Source: Candidatus Lindowiibacteriota bacterium (GTDB taxonomy: Bacteria > Lindowbacteria > 2-12-FULL-62-27). Taken from it: a stretch of DNA of 14,999 bases. The translations under genes were made by a program, and so were the position numbers. The notes under the pieces were generated by a model. That model saw nothing but the letters and a program-made list of their open reading frames with translations, made no database searches and was not told where the DNA came from. Shown here in pieces: positions 12,401-14,999 of this stretch. How positions within the stretch are numbered: position 1 is the first letter of the stretch; the number at the start of each line of letters is the position of its first letter. The stretch is taken from positions 7,251 to 22,249 of the forward strand of contig JAHFCY010000022.1 of the NCBI GenBank assembly GCA_023249255.1, given 5' to 3'.

Positions 12401-14999
12401 CTGAAGTTATCGAGACTCCCGGCACGTCACCGTCCGTCCCGGCTCCCCGAGTGCGGAGCATTCTTGTCACGGTACCTCCGCTCATTGAAGCCGTGCCCGG
12501 TTCCCCTGTTGTGGTGGAAGGCTCCGCGCATTATTCGACCGGAGAAGAAGTGGGATCGGGGACGTCACGCCTGTTTCGGCTTGGTTCGATCGAACTTGCG
12601 GCCGTTCCGTTGTCCAATCATGGCAGATTTCGTTATCCGGCGATCGTGGCACCGTCGGTTCCGACCGACTACGAAGCGGTCGTGAATGACGGCACATTGA
12701 CAGGCCGCGCGCGATTTAAAATTGTGCCGCCACCCCCACCGCCCCCCTGGACGCCGGTGATTCCGTCCCCGCAACCCACTCCGGTGAGTCCGACATCCCC
12801 GTCGCCGATTTCCCCCGCTCAGCCGTCGGCGCGGGTTTCAGCGGACACCACGTATGACGAATTTTATCCGGTGCAGTCACCGGACGGCAAATACATCGCC
12901 TATTCGCGACGCCTTACGGGAACGTCCGATCCGCTCAATGTGTATATTCTCCGCTGTGACAGCCCGGCCGTGGTGACCGCATTCACGACAGAGAACGGCA
13001 ACGATCAATTCCCGGACTGGTCGCCGGACGGTAAATATCTGGCATTCGGCTCCAAACGCTCCGGAAACTATGACATCTGGATCAAACCTGTGGACGGAAA
13101 CGGTGATGGCGTTCCGGATACGACGGGGGAAGCGCGGCAACTGACGACGTGGGAGGGCGAGGACAACAAACCGACGTGGTCTCCGGACGGACAGAAACTG
13201 GCGTTCCATTCAGACCGCGAGGGAAATTACGATATTTTTGTCCAAAGTCTCATTGACGCCTCGCCTGCGGTCCGGCTGACCACGAGTTCCGCCTGCGACG
13301 CGCATCCGCACTGGTCGTCCGACGGCCGGTATATAGTTTTCCATTCAAACCGCCCGGGCCGAGTGGCGCTGAATCCCGAGGGAACCGACGCGATTTCGAT
13401 CGGGCTGGTTCTGGATCAAAGCGGGAGCATCGACGACTGGTCGTTTAGGGAGATGTCGGATGGCGTGATCCACCTCGTGAACAATCTAAATGCTGGAATG
13501 CCGATGTCAGTGACGCATTTCGGCCATCGCGCAAAATATGTCCAAGACTTCACGGAAGATAGAAAACTTCTGCGAAAAGCGGCGGGAGAAAGATCTTTCT
13601 ACAGCAGCACCGCGATGTACGACGGTCTCATGGAGTCCATGTCGCATCTGACGGATCGTCATGGCCGGCGGATAATTATCTTGGTGTCGGATGGATGGGA
13701 CAACGCAAGTTCGAAAACAGAAGCGGACGTTCTGACGTACGCGCGAGAATACGGTATCGTGATTCATACCGTATATGTGCAGAATCCAAACTATCCTGCT
13801 CAGACAGACCGTTTGAAAGGCTTGAGCCAGGCAACCGGTGGACAGTATCTCGAAATCGACACTTTCGAAGACGTGGGTGAGAGCCTCGTCAACATTTTGC
13901 GCATTTACAACGATCTGCTGGCGAATTTCAACATTTGGGTGATGCCGGTGTCTGGCGGCGCCGCGCGTCAGCTGACGGATCATATTGCCGACGATCTGTA
14001 TCCGGCGTTCAGTCCCGATGTGAAGAAGATTGCGTTTGTTTCATTTCGTTCCGGCCATGGAGACATTTATGTGCTCAAGTTTGATCCAAATTCCACTGAG
14101 CCGCCTAAAATACTTTATCCGCCGGTGGCCCGTGCCCGCGCCGACACAATTCTGATAACGGTAGACGTACCGGTCGGATTCGATGCTTCAGCGTCGAGCG
14201 ATTCCGACGGATGGATCGACACGTACGTATGGGATTTCGGAGATGGAACGCGAAGATTGGGTGTCACGGACAGTCATGTCTATGCGACGCCGGGAACCTA
14301 TGTCGTCCGCCTGACGGTGATCGACAACGACGGCTTGACTGGCAATGACACGCGTCTGGTGGAGGTGATGCCCAAGCCCATCGCGCCTGTTCCCGTTCCG
14401 CCTCGAAAGAAATATCCACCGGTTGCCGTGGCGCGGGTTGATACCAATCTGACGACCGTTGGCACGTGGCTGTTGGCGGACGGTTCGCAGTCGTCGGATT
14501 CGGATGGAAAGATTGACACGTATGTGTGGGAGTTTGGCGACAGTGGTGTTGGCCGGGATTCATATTCGGCGCATTCATACACCATGCCGGGAGCGTACGT
14601 CGTCCGTCTGGTTGTTACCGATACCGATGGGTTGAGCGATGACGACACGTGTATTGTGGTCATATTGCCTAAACTATCACCGCCCCATCGTCTGCCTCCT
14701 GTCGCCATTATTTTGGCGGACACGACACATCTGCAGCATGCTTGTCAGGAATGTGGAGAGGAAGGAGGAGACGACAAGGGCGGAGAGGATGATGAGGGGG
14801 TTCGACCGAATGACAACAACGGCGGCCATGGGGATCATGGCGACGATGACCACGCCGATGACGGCAAGAATTCGCAACCGACGTGTCCCGGATTTGGCAT
14901 TACATTTGACGGCCGCCGGTCGTTCGATCCGGACGGGCGGATTGTTTCTTACGCATGGCATTTCGGTGACAGCATGACCGGCGTCGGTGAGACTGTGGC
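6415..14999 (+). CDS. Giant secreted multidomain protein: subtilisin, Ig-like repeats, PD40 propeller blades, VWA and PKD domains (3' end outside window)
   Basis: The frame is open without a stop from the ATG at 6415, which overlaps the previous stop, to the window edge: 2861 complete codons. In residues: signal peptide about 1-21; Ig-like domain 25-115; propeptide-like segment 165-235; S8 subtilisin 243-503 with D259 (DSG), H292 (GHGT), oxyanion N382 (AGN) and S444 (GTSFSSP); four Ig-like repeats 511-927; two PD40 blades 974-1065 with the Ca2+-type loop DSDGDGIPD (1045-1053); a link with C1163/C1176; about nine beta-sandwich repeats 1183-2104; Pro-rich linker 2105-2138; PD40 blades from 2143; VWA 2325-2500 with MIDAS D2334/S2336/S2338, T2399, D2426; last PD40 blade to about 2557; PKD domains from 2569. 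It should be exported to the surface or medium, where the protease is likely active and VWA, PKD and Ig-like parts give adhesion and reach. The C-terminus, and any sorting or anchor domain, is not visible. Domains are from motif reading; repeat borders are approximate. Confidence 0.9.
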   Translation, partial: MNRVGLSILYIGLLAMGAGAATLDASRFQHTAADSHLLTRDMAISVGLSNAAGVSSVTVYYKSPDLSSYRSKAMQSSQPAGTYSATVSSSELSPLGLTYYFEAAYKDGGAFRSGDYATVILIVAPSILEMLYRDDASGIDVKVAKGELIFKIDPSVSAGLIPAAINTLVIREGGKVLAIDNAARLVRMQVPATADLKTLMQDVEAQSSVEYAQPNGLYEATLTPNDPRLASQWGTLKIRMLQAWDVTTGDPNVIVSVIDSGRDPIHPDLSGVFLPGYDYYDNDPDPSDVAGHGTMVSGVIAAVGNNGKGVAGVNWQCRILPYRVGNQFLSTWAIIEALRAAADAGARVVNMSFGSGAGMQAEHEAIQYAYNKGVVLVASAGNSYTTAPIYPAAYPEVIGVVATTSDDQKAAFSSYGNWVDVSAPGQGILTTTVGGGYGYVDGTSFSSPYTAGVASLVLSVNPTLTNDQVREILRQTAVDLGAPGFDPSFGYGRINAEAAVLAARQSSKDDAAPTITHSAPATVKPGVSITIAARIKDNVSVHSATLSYRRQGQTSYVESLMRYLGGDTFEGVIPKDFVAPPGVDYKIAARDMKGNVAQTSAFVVPTEDVTPPNVQHTPPDSAETGRPLTLTASITDDVAVAEATMYARVQGEAGFERYEMHLRSAALYEATIPDTRVHQPAVEYYFAAGDPAGNSAVTGNPGSAVQPHSISVKYVDRNGPVITHTPIANGQMSWRDVHLTATIGDDVGVTSARIFFRTQGQIAYESAPLLAKGGNIYEGVIPGRGVVRQAVEYYLDARDAAQNVPSGLTPGTALRPNVFIVAVDTIPPTIRHQAVGDTPEQIIEGVPVKLSAVALDNRGVREVLLKYKNVSAPAFRQRAMTYTISNRYEATFTEADDQPPALEYSLIASDTDGNETTWGPVRVAVHPRIAIPTPRGDTNAYWVPTASVMLWKDSQAGNFVRLNIPSADTARFAWSTDLTKLVMTGKRSETWFVYVIQFKDTMPTAYQVTQGKWTDLFPSWSADGKYLLFASNRNGDWDIFMTPWDSDGDGIPDSNGVPILISTDSDVALGAGEIAGVARLSAPRTDEIMRGRVAILGGAFGVVEADRLSQVPAESYRVVVFPESSPSDVTTLAEIRNLTTILFDAELARWDVPKTASGRHDVCLYVKGNRRETKECVSVWLPKLSITLQAAPSVIGPGQTAVQVEGEVSYNYGSPGSELPVTIRIAGQPDVLQTRTNGSGRYATSIPAPIDPGFYQVSATVTDTYGYDATATAMIHVVAEKLALTLNLTPSETYPFMPVLAAGQASYGTAAPLIYREVALEIVETQKRYFALTDTDGRYSIALAAPEIPGVYTVHAHATDGVSIVHAEAPLKVKAPEIDISELLAPPVVFTGAYTSVSGTAVYHFSGRPLIDKTVTIRPSWISAAMDVKTDSVGRYIAIAQAPATAGTYPIPVSVTDGYATATNQQTLTVANFAYGIPMKLEATLRLDPVTSKIGRKVQASGEISYVYQSWRWPVESAGVQLAVEGTSISRTIQLTGNDGGKYSTMLDAPKIPDTYVVRVDAKDVWKLSASAETDFIVIDWPLTITAHAEPPDPYRNDAFHLKGSIRYPDGSPVQGAAMEIRSDPPRLTPLNLPANARSGDFDLAVIAPNIPDTYVLTISAADTFGGTGSGIVTVLVRPLSLLLTASLQDTMIPARAPAVISGSVVYRETAKASASAQISIKSVPGRFGSASVATTAAGNFLEGMNSSGEEGYETFEVTASDGWATADTQVSGLVIADSIVATLILDTDVAPAKRSVRDRPSGIGLTAIPRHPKGLPLFREGIMKVWLTDSTSGAVIWQTAVADSALGQGRQIRQSDRIQIPIPTTAGQYRVTYWVEDRYGIGESSVLLTIYPVETARLDLYLETNVVRGGQELVAWGTISVDEPGVDIAVVDLQNSGTQERWDCPYRPAEKKFYKTIKAPLAEGAYPIVASRTVNGEFLQDVEMLFVVTGPPLPPEVIETPGTSPSVPAPRVRSILVTVPPLIEAVPGSPVVVEGSAHYSTGEEVGSGTSRLFRLGSIELAAVPLSNHGRFRYPAIVAPSVPTDYEAVVNDGTLTGRARFKIVPPPPPPPWTPVIPSPQPTPVSPTSPSPISPAQPSARVSADTTYDEFYPVQSPDGKYIAYSRRLTGTSDPLNVYILRCDSPAVVTAFTTENGNDQFPDWSPDGKYLAFGSKRSGNYDIWIKPVDGNGDGVPDTTGEARQLTTWEGEDNKPTWSPDGQKLAFHSDREGNYDIFVQSLIDASPAVRLTTSSACDAHPHWSSDGRYIVFHSNRPGRVALNPEGTDAISIGLVLDQSGSIDDWSFREMSDGVIHLVNNLNAGMPMSVTHFGHRAKYVQDFTEDRKLLRKAAGERSFYSSTAMYDGLMESMSHLTDRHGRRIIILVSDGWDNASSKTEADVLTYAREYGIVIHTVYVQNPNYPAQTDRLKGLSQATGGQYLEIDTFEDVGESLVNILRIYNDLLANFNIWVMPVSGGAARQLTDHIADDLYPAFSPDVKKIAFVSFRSGHGDIYVLKFDPNSTEPPKILYPPVARARADTILITVDVPVGFDASASSDSDGWIDTYVWDFGDGTRRLGVTDSHVYATPGTYVVRLTVIDNDGLTGNDTRLVEVMPKPIAPVPVPPRKKYPPVAVARVDTNLTTVGTWLLADGSQSSDSDGKIDTYVWEFGDSGVGRDSYSAHSYTMPGAYVVRLVVTDTDGLSDDDTCIVVILPKLSPPHRLPPVAIILADTTHLQHACQECGEEGGDDKGGEDDEGVRPNDNNGGHGDHGDDDHADDGKNSQPTCPGFGITFDGRRSFDPDGRIVSYAWHFGDSMTGVGETV
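7141..7923 (+). other. Peptidase S8 (subtilisin-like) catalytic domain within the giant protein
   Basis: The Asp motif VIDSGRDPIHPDL has D259 (codon 7189-7191), the His motif AGHGTMVSGVIAA has H292, the oxyanion hole is SAGNSYT (N382), and the Ser motif DGTSFSSPYTAGVASL has S444 (codon 7744-7746). The domain closes with FGYGRINAEAAV, as is usual in bacterial subtilisins. About 75 residues before it resemble an I9-type or fervidolysin-like propeptide, including the common NDPRLASQWG that precedes mature S8 domains. Nothing suggests inactivation. Confidence 0.95.
7945..9195 (+). repeat. First Ig-like repeat array, four copies of about 100 residues
   Basis: Copies begin near residues 511, 610, 719 and 826. 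Each opens with a PxIxHxP-type turn, then a strand, a D(D/N)xxV segment (KDNVSVHSATLSY, TDDVAVAEATMYA, GDDVGVTSARIFF, LDNRGVREVLLKY), a YEATI/YEGVI strand, and an EYYFAAGDPAGN-type closing strand with the xDxxGN signature. The same pattern appears once before the protease (residues about 25-115). Likely a rigid stalk or ligand-binding fold. Confidence 0.75.
9961..12720 (+). repeat. Second beta-sandwich repeat array, about nine copies
   Basis: Copies of about 95-115 residues begin near residues 1183, 1282, 1378, 1481, 1583, 1680, 1780, 1897 and 1995. The common pattern is: a leading L-rich strand, VxGxVxYxxGxPL, VxI, TDxxGRY (DTDGRYSIAL, DSVGRYIAIA, NGSGRYATSI), a xxAPxxPGxYxVxVxVTD segment and a final LxV strand. 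It resembles carboxypeptidase-regulatory-like or big Ig-like folds but matches no family I can name with certainty. The last copies are the most degraded. Confidence 0.65.
12727..12828 (+). other. Proline-rich linker in the giant protein
   Basis: Residues 2105-2138 are mostly Pro, Ser and Thr, starting with a run of seven Pro. This low-complexity linker separates the second repeat array from the PD40/VWA module. Confidence 0.8.
13390..13920 (+). other. VWA domain with complete MIDAS, inserted in a PD40 blade
   Basis: Residues about 2325-2500 form a von Willebrand A domain: ISIGLVLDQSGS carries D2334, S2336 and S2338, YSSTAMYDGL supplies T2399, and IIILVSDGWDN supplies D2426, so the metal-dependent adhesion site is intact. 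The blade before it stops after FHSNRPGR and resumes after it with FNIWVMPVSGGAARQLTD, exactly where an unbroken blade such as FHSDREGNYDIF would run on. Confidence 0.85.
14119..14999 (+). repeat. Three PKD domains, the third interrupted and cut by the window end
   Basis: PKD copies start near residues 2569, 2666 and 2762, each opening with a PPVA(x)A segment. Signatures are SSDSDGWIDTYVWDFGDG, SSDSDGKIDTYVWEFGD and SFDPDGRIVSYAWHFGD. The first two end with TPGTYVVRLTVIDNDGL and MPGAYVVRLVVTDTDGL. In the third, about 45 residues rich in Asp, Gly, Glu and His are inserted between the first strand and the rest (about 14737-14880), next to three cysteines (2777, 2780, 2824). Confidence 0.9.

Noticed and set aside
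6415-14999. Assignment of the giant protein as a proven type IX secretion cargo
   Set aside because: The C-terminus is outside the window and no other T9SS component is visible; it is kept only as a hypothesis.

Overview
The window looks like chromosomal DNA from a GC-rich, Gram-negative bacterium that has not been placed. An outer-membrane barrel of the PorV/PorQ type implies an outer membrane. The combination of GldG-like and DUF4340 proteins, a GAF/sigma-54 activator, PilZ and PorV/PorQ is common in the FCB group and in uncultured phyla such as Omnitrophota, Elusimicrobiota or Zixibacteria. The sequence alone does not decide between them. I see no rRNA, tRNA, CRISPR array, transposase or phage gene.

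Layout. 1-1303: the end of a GldG-like / DUF4340 membrane operon, with its ABC ATPase and permease presumably upstream. 1321-1749: a promoter, a leader with two perfect hairpins, and a small PilZ gene. 1753-2391 (minus): a histidine phosphatase that converges on pilZ with 3 bp between the stop codons. 2479-4041: a GAF-AAA+-Fis sigma-54 activator with a near-leaderless promoter overlain by a perfect palindrome. 4117-5076 (minus): a CorA-type divalent-cation transporter. 5077-5497: an AT-rich intergenic region with a MITE-like inverted repeat, a strong sigma-70-like promoter and a perfect TGTGA-N6-TCACA (CRP-type) palindrome. 5498-6418: a PorV/PorQ-family outer-membrane protein. 6415 to the window end: a giant gene, at least 2861 codons with no stop, joined to the PorV-like gene by an ATGA overlap.

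The giant gene is the centre of interest. Its product has a signal peptide, an Ig-like domain, a propeptide-like segment and an S8 subtilisin domain with all catalytic residues. These are followed by four more Ig-like repeats, two PD40 propeller blades and a second array of about nine beta-sandwich repeats. After a proline-rich linker come more PD40 blades, one of them split by a complete von Willebrand A domain, and then three PKD domains. The third PKD domain carries an acidic His/Asp/Gly-rich insertion. The gene pair reads as a secretion or surface-display unit: a PorV-like barrel made together with a giant secreted or surface-anchored protease/adhesin, probably under CRP/FNR-family control. 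The C-terminus, where a sorting signal would lie, is outside the window.
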